64,000 bases of DNA from Cordylochernes scorpioides (Eukaryota; Arthropoda; Arachnida; Pseudoscorpiones; Chernetidae). A program made the translations under genes and the position numbers. The stretch spans positions 10,813,425 through 10,877,424 of the forward strand of contig CP092869.1 of NCBI GenBank assembly GCA_030710605.1, written 5' to 3'. The notes under the pieces are model-generated. The model made no database searches, was not told where the DNA came from, and worked only from the letters and a program-made list of their open reading frames with translations. Shown one piece after another: positions 32,481 to 44,622 of this stretch (position 1 is the first letter of the stretch; each line of letters begins with the position of its first letter).

Positions 32481-32944
32481 CTAAAGATCTTAATTTGTTT
32501 TCAAAATCTTTCTCTCTTCTGTGTGTTTTTCGCGTGAATATTTCAGCAATATTGGAATAAGACAGTTTATCTATTTATTATCATCAAGTCAGACGCGATA
32601 TCCCCACAAAGAATGCTTGCGTTAAGCAATAACACTAAATTCAGAGAAATAGTTTACATAAACAATTGGTGAATTACAAGGTTTGAGTAGAGGTTTAAAG
32701 AAGAAAAGAAAGGACATTAAAATCATGTTTGATTCCACATTTACCTAGGAATAACCAATTAAATAAATACAAATACATAGTTTAGCAATTACGGTGTTAT
32801 ATATTTTTTTTATAATAGCATTTATTTCACTTCACCAATAGAATGACTTTCAAGAATGGTTGTGCAAAAGGCTTTCCTACTATGTACTAAGTTCAATTCT
32901 TAACCTGCAACCCCAAAACACATTATTGACTGTATTAACTCATC

Positions 32945-33205
32945 CATTGATGAGTTCTATTCATCCTCAGCAGACACCATCATCAAGCTCTACAAGCTTG
33001 ACACCTTAATATGATTGAGTGGAGATAAGAAAGAAGAAGAGACTCATCCCCAGCACAGACACCATCAACAAGCTTTACAAGCTTGATACCCTAATATGAT
33101 TGAGTGGAGATAAGAAAGAAGAAGAGACTCATCCCCAGCACAGACACCATCAACAAGCTTTACAAACTTAATACCCTGGTATGATCTAGTGGAGATAAGA
33201 AAGAT
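32945..33205 (+). repeat. repeat S tail, three tandem copies
   Basis: A unit of about 86 bp (CAGACACCATCA-CAAGCTTTACAAGC, then ATATGATTGAGTGGAGATAA and GAAAGAAGAAGAG) is repeated three times. It is the terminal part of repeat S. Confidence 0.65.
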
Positions 33206-33504
33206 TTTGTAATATGGTGTAGAACTATTAGCATTATAAATTCTATTATAAAAAGGATTAGAGTGAGAATAGAATATAAATAGATTTCTTATAGATTTCA
33301 AAATGTTACTCCCTCAGTTTAAATATAAACTTATTTTAAAATGATCTTTTTTTAAAACTATATTAGCCGATCAATAAGTGCATACAATGACCTATAGAAA
33401 AAGATATAAATGAGTAATCATCATAAACTATTACTGAATAAATATACATTACTCTTCTTTTATATGCAAACAAAATTAAGATAACATTTGTATTTTTTCT
33501 GATA

Positions 33505-33885
33505 TGCAGCCTGAAGTCTTCTTCTTCTTTCTTATTTCCACTCAATCATATTAAGGTATCAAGCTTGTAAAGCTTGACATCCATCATGAATTTGGTGGAG
33601 TAGAATGGGTCTGCCTTTGTCATTAAGACTGGGAGCACTACTCAGTGGCAGACTGACTTAGCTCCAAAAAAAAATGGCCGCCTCTGACATGAGCAACAGA
33701 CGCCATGTGCAGCTGCTCCTAACATGGAGTACAAACGCTGCTCATTCTGTATCCCTGGATCAGGAGCCCTTACAGGGTACTATCAGCCGAGCCAGCTGAA
33801 CCCAGGTTTTTTAGTGAGCTTGTTACTGCTCCCCCTCCTCATTTTTCATCCGGGCTTGGGCCCGGCAAAGGCGGAGTTAAAGCCT
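33505..33885 (-). repeat. repeat S, reverse orientation
   Basis: CTTCTTCTTTCTTATTTCCA at left through GGGTACTATCAGCCGAGCC to GGGCTTGGGCCCGGCAAAGG at right. Confidence 0.65.
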
Positions 33886-34203
33886 GAAGTAAACAAAAGA
33901 ATTCAACAAAGGCTGGTGATGGAGTTTCATGTTTAAACCCGCCCGTTTTTAGGACGTAGGTACACGCGCCGAGCTTCCCGAGCTCGAACTTTATGATGAT
34001 AAAAAATTATAAAATTATTTTTCAAAAAAAAAAAATTGTATTTTACTTTAGTAGATAGACAACAAGGATTAAATCGATAGCAACGTTTAAAATTTTATTT
34101 TCATAATTACCAAGTGATGCATAAAAATATTAAAACATGTGAAAAAGCAGAGATTTTCGCAGGCTTTGCGCAAATTCTTTTATATCTAATAAATCGCCAA
34201 TAT

Positions 34204-34325
34204 TCACTGACAATTTCGAGAAATTTGGTTTGAATGTTCTTTGCGAATGTTCTTATTGCATTTACAGCAAGTCATGGTTGACATGCCGTTCTTAGCGCAA
34301 GGGCAAATATAGCACCGTTTTACTA
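34204..34325 (-). pseudogene. piggyBac transposase C-terminal cysteine-rich remnant
   Basis: The minus frame reads KRCYICPCAKNGMSTMTCCK and CNKNIRKEHSNQ, ending RNCQ-stop. The spacing C-x2-C...T-x-C-C-x2-C...H fits the zinc-binding tail of piggyBac transposases. Nothing of the catalytic DDD core was seen next to it. Confidence 0.6.
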
Positions 34326-34419
34326 GCCATTTTCAGATAAAAAAAAGCTCTAAAATTAAACCTATATATATCTTGTAATGGTATTTGACTTAGGATATGT
34401 TGAATTGATGGTGACCTAC

Positions 34420-34557
34420 CTCGGTACTGGAAACGTCCGTAGAGGATGTTGGCGACTGTAAAGTGAAACTAGACAAGGTTTGGCAAGTTGCCATAGAAAT
34501 GGCGTGATACTGACTCACGCTGGCTTCTGCTATCAACACATGTCCCAGCCACTGATT
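34420..34557 (-). CDS. possible Atg8-like C-terminal-type exon, unassigned
   Basis: This 138-bp, 46-codon open segment lies between TTTGTAG and a GTAGGT donor and is phase 0 on both sides. It starts NQWLGHVLIAEASVSQYH and ends in a Ser/Thr-rich stretch. The DQ/NQ...V-[YL]-[VI]-AE-[SA] pattern resembles the exon at 53032-53118, and more distantly the FLYIAYSDE end of Atg8. It sits 2.3 kb upstream of gene B's first exon, but its phase-0 donor does not fit the phase of that exon's acceptor. It may be an alternative C-terminal exon for the gene ending at 38188, part of a gene whose other exons I could not find, or a chance open segment. Confidence 0.4.
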
Positions 34558-34639
34558 CTACAAACCTTAGGCGATTGCAAAGAATTTCATCCTACTTCAA
34601 CTCAAATTTGGGAAAATCTGAAGGTTTTTTGATCATGAA

Positions 34640-34790
34640 TAATGTTACCGTAAAGATAGAGGCTGTCTGGCCGGCATTCATATTTCTTGAAAATATACTT
34701 CGGCCAGTAAAAAAAAAATTAAAAAGATTTACTGGCCGAAGTATCATTATTTTCAAGAAATATTTAGTCGGTGGATGAGAGGGTAACACG
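34640..34790. repeat. GGCCAGTAA palindrome, short copy
   Basis: GAAAATATACTTCGGCCAGT and ACTGGCCGAAGTATCATTATTTTC flank an A-rich loop. Confidence 0.6.
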
Positions 34791-35139
34791 CTCGATTCCC
34801 GACAGTCATGAACCGGGATTGAATCCCGCGTTAAAATTTGTTTAATATGTGAATAACCTTCACATATATATTATTCACTGTTTTAATTATCATGAACTAG
34901 GTTGTTCTTGCTGAGCGGTACCTATTAATGTGATATTGAACCATCAAGAAATATGAATAATGTTTTTATAAATATTTTTGTACACTGATATATTATCATT
35001 ATATAGAAAATTTGAGCTCGAGAAATAAAAAAAAAATGAAAAAAGAAACCAAACTCTTGATTCCTTTTTAATTGTGTGAAAATGTAAAAGCAGAGAATAT
35101 TTTTTTATTTCTGTGTCTATATATTAATATAATAAAAAT

Positions 35140-35535
35140 AAAGTAGGCATAACACCTGACCAGGAGCACATGTGCTTTACAGAAGGCAGAGCGCCATCTG
35201 GTAGAACAGAAATCAACTAAACATTGATATAGCCTGTTCCTTGATATTTGGCCAACCCAATTTCTTGATAAATCAAGAAAAGCCATCCACGAACGCGTTT
35301 CGCGCTCGTCAGTGTGAAGTAGGCTGTACCACTGCGACTAAAAATATTTTTTGTCCCAGAGGCTTCTTGAGAAACCAAGAAATAAGAATTCAAGGCTAAA
35401 CTTCCATAAATACGCTTTACATGTGAAAAAATAATAGAAAAAAATGAATAAAAAGGTCAGGTGTTGATATTAAAAATGAAAATGGCATATCCTGACCAGG
35501 AGCACATGTGTTTTACAGAAGGCAGAGCGCCATAT
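35140..35535. repeat. MITE family 1, two partial copies
   Basis: AGGCATAACACCTGACCAGG...GAGCGCCATCTGGTAGAAC, CCACGAACGCGTTTCGCGC-TCGTCAG (a shortened hammerhead on minus at 35297-35312), then a second end ATGGCATATCCTGACCAGGA. Confidence 0.6.
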
Positions 35536-35639
35536 ATATGTACTATATGTCAATATACACCAGATTTTGTCTCATATGTATTATAATTATAAATAATGTA
35601 ACAGCCCCAAAATGTAAATACAATTTAAGTTTCCAGCTT

Positions 35640-36025
35640 GGCCATCATGTAAACACAAATACGATAATAAAGTTTTATTGAGAGCCGTACCCAAGGAAGG
35701 GCAAGGTCCAATTTCGTCAAAGATTATTCACTTCCTCCCAGGAAAACTTACTGGAAGTTTCTTATCGCCACTGAACACCGACAAACGAGCCGGACAACAA
35801 CATATCATCTCTACCTCTCATGTAAAAAGCGAAATATTGATACGTAGGTGAAGAAAAGCCAGAGCTATCTTTCTCAGTAGATCACACCCTCCTGGACCTT
35901 GTCTACGTCTTCGGCTCTGGCCTCTATTCTAGGTGACATCCAACCTGCCTCGTTCTTTGTGTTACGCAGAAACGCCTGAAACCACTTGGCCCCATGACTG
36001 CTAGTCATTGTGGTTCGACATATAT
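35640..36025 (-). repeat. LINE 3' end
   Basis: Inverted relative to 47450-47765: both share ACTTACTGGAAGTTTC/ACC-GGGAGG and the peptide SSHGAKWFQAFLRNTK/SSHRAKWFQASMDNTK in equivalent frames. The frame is eroded. Confidence 0.5.
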
Positions 36026-36589
36026 ATTTTAATTTAGTTTCACTTTTTTACCTGGTGAATGACCCAAAGAATGCCCTGGTTTGTCCGTAGCATAAACAAG
36101 AGAGAGATATATATATATATAAAATAGCTCATTACAATTGAAATCTCAATATTATATATCACATAATTCTAGTGACAATTTTTAAAACAAATTTAGTTTG
36201 GATCTACTTTGGCTACCTTTGTCTACCAATATCAACAACAACAAAATAATAGTTTTTTTTTTCTCCCTTTCCCCTTATGCACGTGAGCCTTTGTTTGAAA
36301 AGGGATTTATTTACACATCTGTTCTAAAACGTTCCTCTCTACCTCTTTTGTGTATGAATCTATTTACAATTGATCTGTAGAGATTATAGAGTTCTATTGC
36401 TATATTTTTATTTTCTGAAATAGTTCTCAGCGTCTTCAGTGGGTTGCTAAATCTCCAGAAGGTGTTTTTAAGACCTACCAATATCATTAAATTTATATCT
36501 AATTAATGAGAACGCGCCAAATTTTGAATATACTAGACCTTTGTCGAGTATCTCAGAATCTTTCTTTTTCTCTCATATGTTGCAATTAT

Positions 36590-36835
36590 AGTCTGAACGT
36601 TTTATCGAGGAACCACCAGGAGAGGCCATAGAAAGATTGCTGGAGAGCTGCAGGACATCAGGGGACCATATCTGCGAGGGCCACAGCACTGACCAGGAGT
36701 CGAGATAGCAAATATCTTTGTTTTCTTTTACCGTAACTATTTCGATGTTGTAAATAAGAATATGTAAATAGACTGAGCATTCGATACACTTTCATAGAAA
36801 ATCTTGTAACCTTTTTGAAAAATAAAATTAATATA
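36590..36835 (-). repeat. third copy of the 7800-8215 repeat
   Basis: CACAGCACTGACCAGGAGTC, then AAATATCTTTGTTTTCTTTTAC. This is the reverse complement of the unit at 7845-7990. Confidence 0.5.
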
Positions 36836-37229
36836 ACCATTAGAATATATTTTACAAAAATAAATTTACTGGCAATGCGCTTCTTTTCAATATCATCAAA
36901 TATTATCTCTTATATTATTCTCCTCTTCTAACAATGCTGCTATTGTGGTCCGCGACTGCTTATTTACCAGAGTTATTCTGCTTGTTTAACAGCTGGCCCT
37001 TATATCTGAAGGTGGTTCCCCTATCCGCCACCTGGGGACGTGTCCTGTAGCAGTCAACTCTGCTGAGGGATGTAATAAAATTAAATGTTTTAAACTGATA
37101 ATCAGCGTCTTTCATTATCAGGCCAAGAACTTTTAACTTACCCTCGTACTGTTCTACTTTTCACTTCAAATATTTTGATTTTTACTTTCAAGGAAAATTA
37201 GTATTGTATTTCAGCATATCACATACACA

Positions 37230-37860
37230 ATTTGTATATAGATGTGATAAGGTCCTGTCAACTTATCTGTGATGAGGGATCCTGTCGACTCTCGCTATAG
37301 CTGTGGTAACCGAGGGTCAAACCAGTAGTAACCGAGAGGGACAGTCAGGGCGTGGAGAGTTTTCCAGTACCTCTCTGCACCTTGGATCACCTTTAGAAGT
37401 TCTCACAGAGTACAGGCATTCGTGGTCGAGGCAGAGTGGAAAGCTTGGGAATGTCCACACACAAAAAACGAAGAGACACAATTGTAGTAGGAAAGTTCCG
37501 TGAACAGATAAAAGTCGAGCTAAGAGCAAGATGGAGATAAGAATTCTTACTGTTTTACATGGTCGATGAGGTGGTTCTGGGTACAACCGACAAGGGCTCA
37601 CGCCGATGGTGAAGTGTCTATATGTTCGGCTAAAACTGAGGTTTCTTATACCTTTGCCGAGGAGGGAGACATGCGAGAATTTGGACTTTGAACAGGTCCA
37701 AAGGGCGTGGGGGCGTCTGCGCTATTCTGCACCCTTTGACCTTGATGGCAACGACTTGCCAAATTCCTCTTTAGGGTTGTTGGATTTCTCTCACGATTTT
37801 AGACGTTTTTGAACTTCTCAATCTTGCTTTAACTCAGCTCTTAATCTATTACATAGTTTT
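37230..37860. pseudogene. unrecognised GC-richer region, probable retroelement remnant
   Basis: Open stretches exist on both strands. Plus: FREQIKVELRARW near 37490, and QRAWGRLRYSAPFDLDGNDL at 37700-37760. Minus: RLYPEPPHRPCKT into a GTAAGA at 37545-37600. The latter looks faintly like the end of an Atg8 N-terminal exon, but the rest does not match. Confidence 0.25.
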
Positions 37861-38187
37861 ATTTATTCATCCTCAGTTTGTACAAAGTACATTACATATG
37901 GTGATGCAATGACACATGTCAATCATGTGTATAATTATTTATAGATGTGTTTCTATATACAACATGACAATCTTGTTATAAGTATTATACAATATAGGGT
38001 TGTTGGTTTAAATTACCATATAGATGTATGTTAAAATTAATAGAATTACTAATAAAATACATTTGGAAAACTTTTATTAAGAAAAACTATTTGAATTTAT
38101 AGAAATACATAATGAAGAATAGACAATAAGTTAAGCAGAAAAAAATATTTATAAAAAAAAAGAAAGTTTGTAAATATTTTTTATTTA

Positions 38188-38403
38188 TTAATCCACTTCT
38201 TCTTCTTCACCTATTGTTAAAGCGTCTGAGCACATTTCGATTGTTTCCAAAGTAAGTGATTTAAGAAAGTTGTAGATCATAGTGGTTGTATTGTAGCAGA
38301 TACAGAAGCCGGATCTCAAAAAACTTGTCACGGGTCCTCTCAGCGGCGTATGTTCCCTGTAGTAGACGTGGATATAATAGATGCCGTGTGAAATGATGTA
38401 ATT
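38188..38403 (-). CDS. Atg8-like gene C, terminal exon with stop
   Basis: After a GTGTGTACAG acceptor, 71 codons run to TAA at 38190-38188. The start, NYIISHGIYYIHVYYREH, aligns residue for residue with the Atg8 C-terminal strand (EHHEEDYFLYIAYSDEN). A Gly (TPLRG) falls at about the position of the lipidated Atg8 glycine. It is not the usual aromatic-x-Gly and is followed by about 48 further residues ending in an acidic tail (GEEEEVD). If processed at all it would need a protease cut like that of Atg4. AATAAA overlaps and follows the stop. It joins in phase 0 to the central exon ending at 43890. Confidence 0.66.
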   Translation of the reverse strand, partial: NYIISHGIYYIHVYYREHTPLRGPVTSFLRSGFCICYNTTTMIYNFLKSLTLETIEMCSDALTIGEEEEVD

Positions 38404-38559
38404 CTGTACACACACAATTCAAGGTGATGATAGTCGTTAGCCTCAATAGGAAGTTCTTTGGATAAATTCTTAAATTGTATCTAACATGGGGGAGAGGATT
38501 ATGTCCAACCACATCCCTTGGACCCTTGGAATATTCGAGCAAATTCTGTCCAAAGTGAA

Positions 38560-38835
38560 TAGCAATATAATACACTGCGGCCTGAGATTGTAAAACGACA
38601 CTTGAAGTTACACCGCATGAGTTTCTTTTCACCGAGAAATCAAATTTTTATTTCAAGGTGTAATATCGACTATTTTTATTTTTCCGTTCATCATTACTTT
38701 TCATAATTCATCCTTTCATACCTCATCCAAAAAGGTTAGAAATAGTCGATATTTCACCTTGAAATAAAAATTTGATTTTTCGTTGAAAAGAAACTCATGC
38801 GGTGTAACTTCAAGTGTTGTTTTACAAAGTGAATA
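38560..38835. repeat. palindromic repeat P (TTACACCGCATGAGTTTC arms)
   Basis: AAAACGACACTTGAAGTTAC, then ACCGCATGAG at left and its complement at right, with TTTTTCCGTTCATCATTACT at the centre. Other copies at 44623-45085, 53860-54035 and 59580-59875 carry a tRNA-like apex. Confidence 0.75.
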
Positions 38836-39854
38836 ACGTTGCAACAGCACCCATTTTCCAATGAAGAGCAAAACCGCTATGAACACGACAACAACAATAC
38901 CTAATATGAATCTATTCTAACTATATCTCTGTAAAACTACAAAAAATTCCCCCTACAGAGGGATCTTTAACGTGAAACTTGGTAGTAATGATTTTTATCT
39001 CTATAGAAATTTCCAAGGTGAAACCTGAAAAAATTTAGCCAAATCTGAAATTAAACCAATACTTAATCTAACCTAATAAGTTAACCGATCATTGTTATTA
39101 TTATCCCTAGTACACGTGGCTATGCTAATCATAGTGGGTAGAAGTTGGCGACTGTTTTTACTGTAAGTGCATCATCATAAGTCTACACATATGAAAAGCA
39201 ATTCGACTTTGCACTTATAAATGTACCAGAGCTCTGTTTAGTTACTTGCACTCGCTGGTGGGGTTGGATTTTTGCAAGAATCGGGGGCCATTGGAGATTT
39301 TTTTTTTTTTAATTAGAAAAAAAGTGCCTAAAGCGGGATTTGTTCCCGGGTCGTAGCGGTCAAAAACCAATGGTTTAGACCATCCTTCCACCCACCTATC
39401 ATTATAATCATCATTATCGGAAACTGCAATATCATAAAATACTCATATACTTCATACTATTGCCCCCAAAATGCTGATGTATCCAAAAAGAATGCAAATG
39501 AAAATAATATCTATCTCTGCAAATATTTGTAGTGAAGCTTTGTCCGCGCTCGCTGAAGCAAAGTGTGGTCTCTACATATTTAATATAACATACATACTGT
39601 GATAATGTTTTACATAGATTACGTACATGATTAACTATTGAAATCTAAAAAGGGCATATCCTGACCACGAGCACATACACCATCTAGTGGAACAGAAATC
39701 AACTAAACGTTGATTTAGACTGATCCCTGATATACCATTTTTTCCTATTGTTTTTTCACATAGTTAATAATAGGTATATATTATTTATATGTAATTCTAC
39801 TGTAATAAAAGCTTATATCCATAGTTTTCTTGAATATCATTTCTGAGATTCCAC

Positions 39855-39960
39855 CCTTGTTGTTGTTGTCGTGTCCAATGAAGAGCCTCAGATGTCTCCA
39901 TACATCTCTATCACAGCAGCAGCAATGTCCACTATCTTGCTCTTCATTGGAAAATGGGCG
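39855..39960 (-). repeat. single inverted unit of the LINE-tail satellite
   Basis: TTGTTGTTGTCGTGTCCAAT and GAAGAGCCTCAGATGTCTCC, the reverse complement of one unit of the 40.6-43.7 kb array. Confidence 0.65.
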
Positions 39961-40479
39961 CCGTTGCCACGTTAATCACCTTGGAAACAAACCAGAAGTT
40001 GGTCGAATATTCCAAGGGTCCAGGGGGGACCACAGGGAGGTGTGGTCGGACTTCTTCCTCTCTGATTCCACCCTTCAGTGTATCATATATAAGTAAAATC
40101 GTTCATTGCAGTATTAAAGTTCTAAGAAGCGGTCTCTGGTAGTTTAAATAGGCGAAACTGCTGGAAGGCTTCACCACTGATAAACCAAATTTTCCAATAT
40201 TTTTCATCGCAGTAAGGACAGTATAAGTATATTTTAAGGCCAATAAAGTAAAACTTATCTTTACTGGGTATTTAAGCGAGTTTTCAAACTGAGATATATT
40301 TTTATAACCATTTTATCATCATGTATTTAATCTAACGTTATTTTCATCAAACGGGAATGTTGATGTCTTAGGACACACACATACATAAAACAAATGTCAG
40401 TATTTTATGTAGATGTTTTGGCGAAATACAAGATAATTTAACAGTTCAAATATGCGACATAAATGCGTGCACGCTATGA

Positions 40480-43400
40480 CATTAACAAGACTCAAAATGA
40501 AATACTACAAAAGAATGACAATACATTCAGATGGTACAGGTACCTACAAGATATGTAACAATTGTCCTTGTGTGGAACTAACACCTACTCACATATTCTG
40601 ATGTCCAGCAATTGCCTCAGATTTGCAGAAAATTGATATGGACCCAGAGCAGCAGCTTTACACACCTAAGAAATAGAACATTGCATTTGATGTGATAGGA
40701 GATGTAATAAAGACATCTGAGGCTCTTCATTGGACACGACAACAACAACAGAAAATTGACATGGACCCAGAGCAACAGCTTTACACACCCAAAATAGAGA
40801 AAATTGTTGTGATAGAGATGTATGAAGACATCTGAGGCTCTTCATTGGACATGACAACAACAAGAGAAAATTGACATGAACCCAGAGCAACAGCTTTACA
40901 CACCGAAGATAAAGGACATTGCGATTGCTGTGATAGAGGTGTATGAAGACATCTGAGGCTCTTCATTGGACACGACAACAACAACAGAAAATTGACATGG
41001 ACACAGAGCAACAGCTTTACACACCTAAGAAAGAGAAAATTGCTATTGCTGTGATAGAGATGTATGGAAACATCTCTTCATTGGACACGACAACAACAGA
41101 AAATTGACATGGAACCAGAGCAGAAGCTTTACACACCTAAGAAAGAGAAAATTGCTATTGCTGTGATAGAGATGTATGAAGACATCTGAGGCTCTTCATT
41201 GGGCACGACAACAACAGAAAATTGACATGTATGGAGACATCTGAGGCTCTTCATTGGACACAACAACAAAAGAAAATTGACATGGACCCAGAGCAACAGC
41301 TTTACACATCCAAGATAAAGGACTTTGCGATTGCTGTGATAGAGATGTATGAAAACATCTTAGGCTCTTCATTGGACACGACAACAACAACAGAAAATTG
41401 ACATGGACCCATAGCAGCAGCTTTGCACACCCAAAATAGAGGACATTGCGGTGATAGAGATGTATGGACACATCTAAGGCTCTTCATTGGACATGACAAC
41501 AACAACAGAAAATTGACATGGACCCAGAGCAACAGCTTTACACACCTAAGAAAGAGAAAATTGCTATTGCTGTGATAGAGATGTATGGAAACATCTCTTC
41601 ATTGGACACGACAACAACAGAAAATTGACATGGACCCAGAGCAGAAGCTTTACACACCTAAGAAAGATAAAATTGCTATTGCTGTGATAGAGATGTATGA
41701 AGACATCTGAGGCTCTTCATTGGGCACGACAACAACAGAAAATTGACATGTATGGAGATATCTGAGGCTCTTCATTGGACACAACAACAAAAGAAAATTT
41801 ATATGGACCCAGAGCAACAGCTTAACACACCCAAGATAAAGGACATTGCGATTGCTGTAATAGAGATGTATGAAGACATCTGAGGCTCTTCATTGGACGC
41901 GACAACAACAACAGAAAATTGACATGGACCCAGAGCAGCAGCTTTGCACACCCAAATAGAGGACATTGCTGAGATAGAGATGTATGGACACATCTGAGGC
42001 TCTTCATTGGACATGACAACAACAACAGAAAATTGACATGGACCCAGAGCAACAGCTTTACACACCTGAGAAAGAGAAAATTGCTATTGCTGTGATAGAG
42101 ATGTATGGAAACATCTCTTCATTGGACACGACAACAACATAAATTTGACATGGACCCAGAGCAGAAGCTTTACACACCTAAGAAAGAGAAAATTGCTATT
42201 GCTGTGATAGAGATGTATGGAGACATCTGAGGCTCTTCATTGGACGCGACAACAACAACAGAAAATTGACATGGAACCAGAGCAGCAGCTTTGCACACCC
42301 AAATAGAGGACATTGCTGAGATAGAGATGTATGGACACATCTGAGGCTCTTCATTGGACATGACAACAACAACAGAAAATTGACATGGAACCAGAGCAAC
42401 AGCTTTACACACCTGAGAAAGAGAAAATTGCTATTGCTGTGATAGAGATGTATGGAAACATCTCTTCATTGGACACGACAACAACATAAATTTGACATGG
42501 ACCCAGAGCAGAAGCTTTACACACCTAAGAAAGAGAAAATTGCTATTGCTGTGATAGAGATGTATGGAGACATCTGAGGCTCTTCATTGGACACGACATA
42601 ACAGAAAATTGACATGGACCCAGAGCAGAAGCTTTACACACCTAAGAAAGAGAACATTGCTATTGCTGTGATAGAGATGTATGAAGACATCTGAGGCTCT
42701 TCATTGGACACGACATAACAGAAAATTGACATGGACCCAGAGCAGAAGCTTTACACACCTAAGAAAGAGAAAATTGCTATTGCTGTGATAGAGATGTATG
42801 AAGACATCTGAGGCTCTTCATTGGACACGACATAACAGAAAATTGACATGGACCCAGAGCAGAAGCTTTATACACCTAAGAAAGAGAAAATTGCTATTGC
42901 TGTGATAGAGATGTATGAAGACATCTGAGGCTCTTCATTGGACACGACAACAACAGAAAATTGACATGGACCCAGAGCAGAAGCTTTACACACCTAAGAA
43001 AGAGAACATTGCTATTGCTGTGATAGAGATGTATGGAGACATCTCTTCATTGGACACGACATAACAGAAAATTGACATGGACCCAGAGCAAAAGCTTTAC
43101 ACACCTAAGAAAGAGAAAATTTCTATTGCTGTGATAGAGATGTATGGAAACATCTCTTCATTGGACACGACAACAACAGAAAATTGACATGGACCCAGAG
43201 CAGAAGCTTTACACACCTAAGAAAGAGAAAATTTCTATTGCTGTGATAGAGATGTATGAAGACATCTGAGGCTCTTCATTGGACACGACAACAACAGAAA
43301 ATTGACATGGACCCAGAGCAGAAGCTTTACACACCTAAGAAAGAGAAAATTGCTATTGCTGTGATAGAGATGTATAGAGACATCTGAGGCTCTTCATTGG

Positions 43401-43755
43401 ACACGACATAACAGAAAATTGACATGGACCCAGAGCAGAAGCTTTACACACCTAAGAAAGAGAACATTGCTATTGCTGTGATAGAGAGGTATGGAGACAT
43501 CTGAGGCTCTTCATTGGACTTGACAACAACAGAAAATTGACATGGACCCAGAGCAGAAGCTTTACACACCTAAGAAAGAGAACATTGCTATTGTTGTGAT
43601 AGAGATGTATGGAAACATCTCTTCATTGGACACGACAACAACAGAAAATTGACATGGACCCAGAGCAGAAGCTTTACACACCTAAGAAAAAGAACATTGC
43701 TATTGTTGTGATAGAGATGTATGGAAACATCTCTTCATTGGACACGACAACACGC
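40480..43755 (+). repeat. LINE 3' end amplified as about 28 tandem units
   Basis: A unique head (40480-40625) encodes ICNNCPCVELTPTHIF-CPA, a LINE C-terminal knuckle. It runs into KIDMDPEQQLYTPK and IEMYEDI, then the non-coding GACACGACAACAACAACAG. That final segment of about 115-120 bp is repeated roughly 28 times (positions about 40628, 40751, 40865 ... 43534, 43646), with a few units half as long. The head occurs once. The many minus-strand open frames here are shadows. Confidence 0.8.
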
Positions 43756-43889
43756 ATACATTCTCTCTCATATAATCGGATTTATTCCTTCAAATTACAA
43801 AGTTTGCTTGAGGTAAGTAAAAATGCAAAGTGTACATTGTATTATAAAAGTATGAAGTCATATTATCAAATAAAAATTGAAATACTTAC

Positions 43890-44093
43890 ATCCTTTATTT
43901 TATTTAACGTTTCTCCATACTTTGGCCATATATCGTCGTTGATTGTGAAAAGTAGCTTTGCCCAGTGCATCCTTATATTTTCAACGTGGAAGAAGCAAAA
44001 AGCTACTGTTCTAAAGGGGATATCAGCTTCAAATATATATAGCTTAGGGGCCATCTTAGGCATTTGGGATTTGGGATGTGTCTCAAATATGAC
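43890..44093 (-). CDS. Atg8-like gene C, central exon
   Basis: This is a 204-bp exon, 68 codons, the same length as in gene A. It has acceptor TTTTTGTCCAG and donor GTAAGT, phase 0 on both sides. It starts VIFETHPKSQMPKMAPKLY and continues FFHVENIRMHW, LLFTINDDIWP and LNKIKD. The E-x-HP-x-S-x-[LM]P signature is shared with the central exons of genes A and B. The basic IRKR block of Atg8 is lost (FHVEN), which suggests a divergent surface. It lies immediately left of the MITE at 44210 and right of the 40-43.7 kb tandem array, so repeats have expanded on both sides without entering the exon. Confidence 0.7.
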
Positions 44094-44209
44094 CTGGACA
44101 AAAAGTTCATTTCATTAGCATATATTATATGTAAAAGAAACATTCCTGATCAATGATTTCATGTTTATAGAGATGTCGGTTATTGCTTTATGTTAATTAG
44201 TATTCAAAA

Positions 44210-44560
44210 TAAAGAAAGCATATCCTGACCACAAGCAAATGTACTTTTTATATTAGAGCGCCATCTAGTGGAGCAAAAATAAACTAACGTTTATTTAACT
44301 TGCTCCGTGATATTTGGCCACCCCAATTTCTTGACAAATCAAGAAAAGCTATCCACGAACGCGTTTCGAGCTGTTGGCGCTCCTCAGCGTGGAGTAGGCT
44401 GTACCACTGCGACCAAAAATAATTTTGGTCCCAGAGGTTTCTTGAGAAATCAATCACGGAGCAAGTTAAATAAACGTTAGTTTATTTTTGATCCACTAGA
44501 AGGCGCTCTGCTATCTAAAAAGCACATGTGCTCGTGGTCAGGATATGCTTTCTTTATTTT
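44210..44560. repeat. MITE family 1, complete copy
   Basis: Ends AAAGAAAGCATATCCTGACC and CAGGATATGCTTTCTTT. Arms hold GAGCGCCATCTAGTGGAGC and its complement. The loop carries a hammerhead motif. About 350 bp. Confidence 0.8.
44352..44393 (-). ncRNA. hammerhead-type motif in MITE family 1
   Basis: On the minus strand: stem I TCCACG, core CTGAGGA, loop GCGCCAACAGCTC, GAAAC, GC, GTT (predicted cleavage after the T), and stem I CGTGGA. Stem I pairs perfectly over 6 bp. Stem II is damaged relative to GAGC-CAACA-GCTC inferred from sister copies. Confidence 0.55.
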
Positions 44561-44622
44561 TAATATCAACACCTGACCCACTTATTTTCTATTGTTTTTC
44601 TATTAATTAGTATATATTACTA

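Noticed and set aside
33724..33936. ORF EYKRCSFCIPGSGALTGYYQ and relatives at 25497, 30081, 30263
   Set aside because: These are chance open frames in repeat S. The same peptide appears wherever the repeat occurs, in either orientation, without a longer conserved frame.
34774..34835. tRNA-like text with CTCGATTCCCGACAG and GATTGAATCCCGC
   Set aside because: Two T-arm-like pieces occur, but no acceptor or anticodon arm can be drawn around them.
37545..37680. RLYPEPPHRPCKT before a GTAAGA as an Atg8-like N exon
   Set aside because: Only the last few residues resemble the family. There is no PFE-x-R-like block, and the region looks like a retroelement remnant on both strands.
40666..42412. Many overlapping minus-strand ORFs reading VHVNFLLLLSCPMKSLRC
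   Set aside because: They are the antisense of the tandem LINE 3' units. The repeated peptide reflects the repeat, and the plus strand carries the real LINE C-terminal codons.
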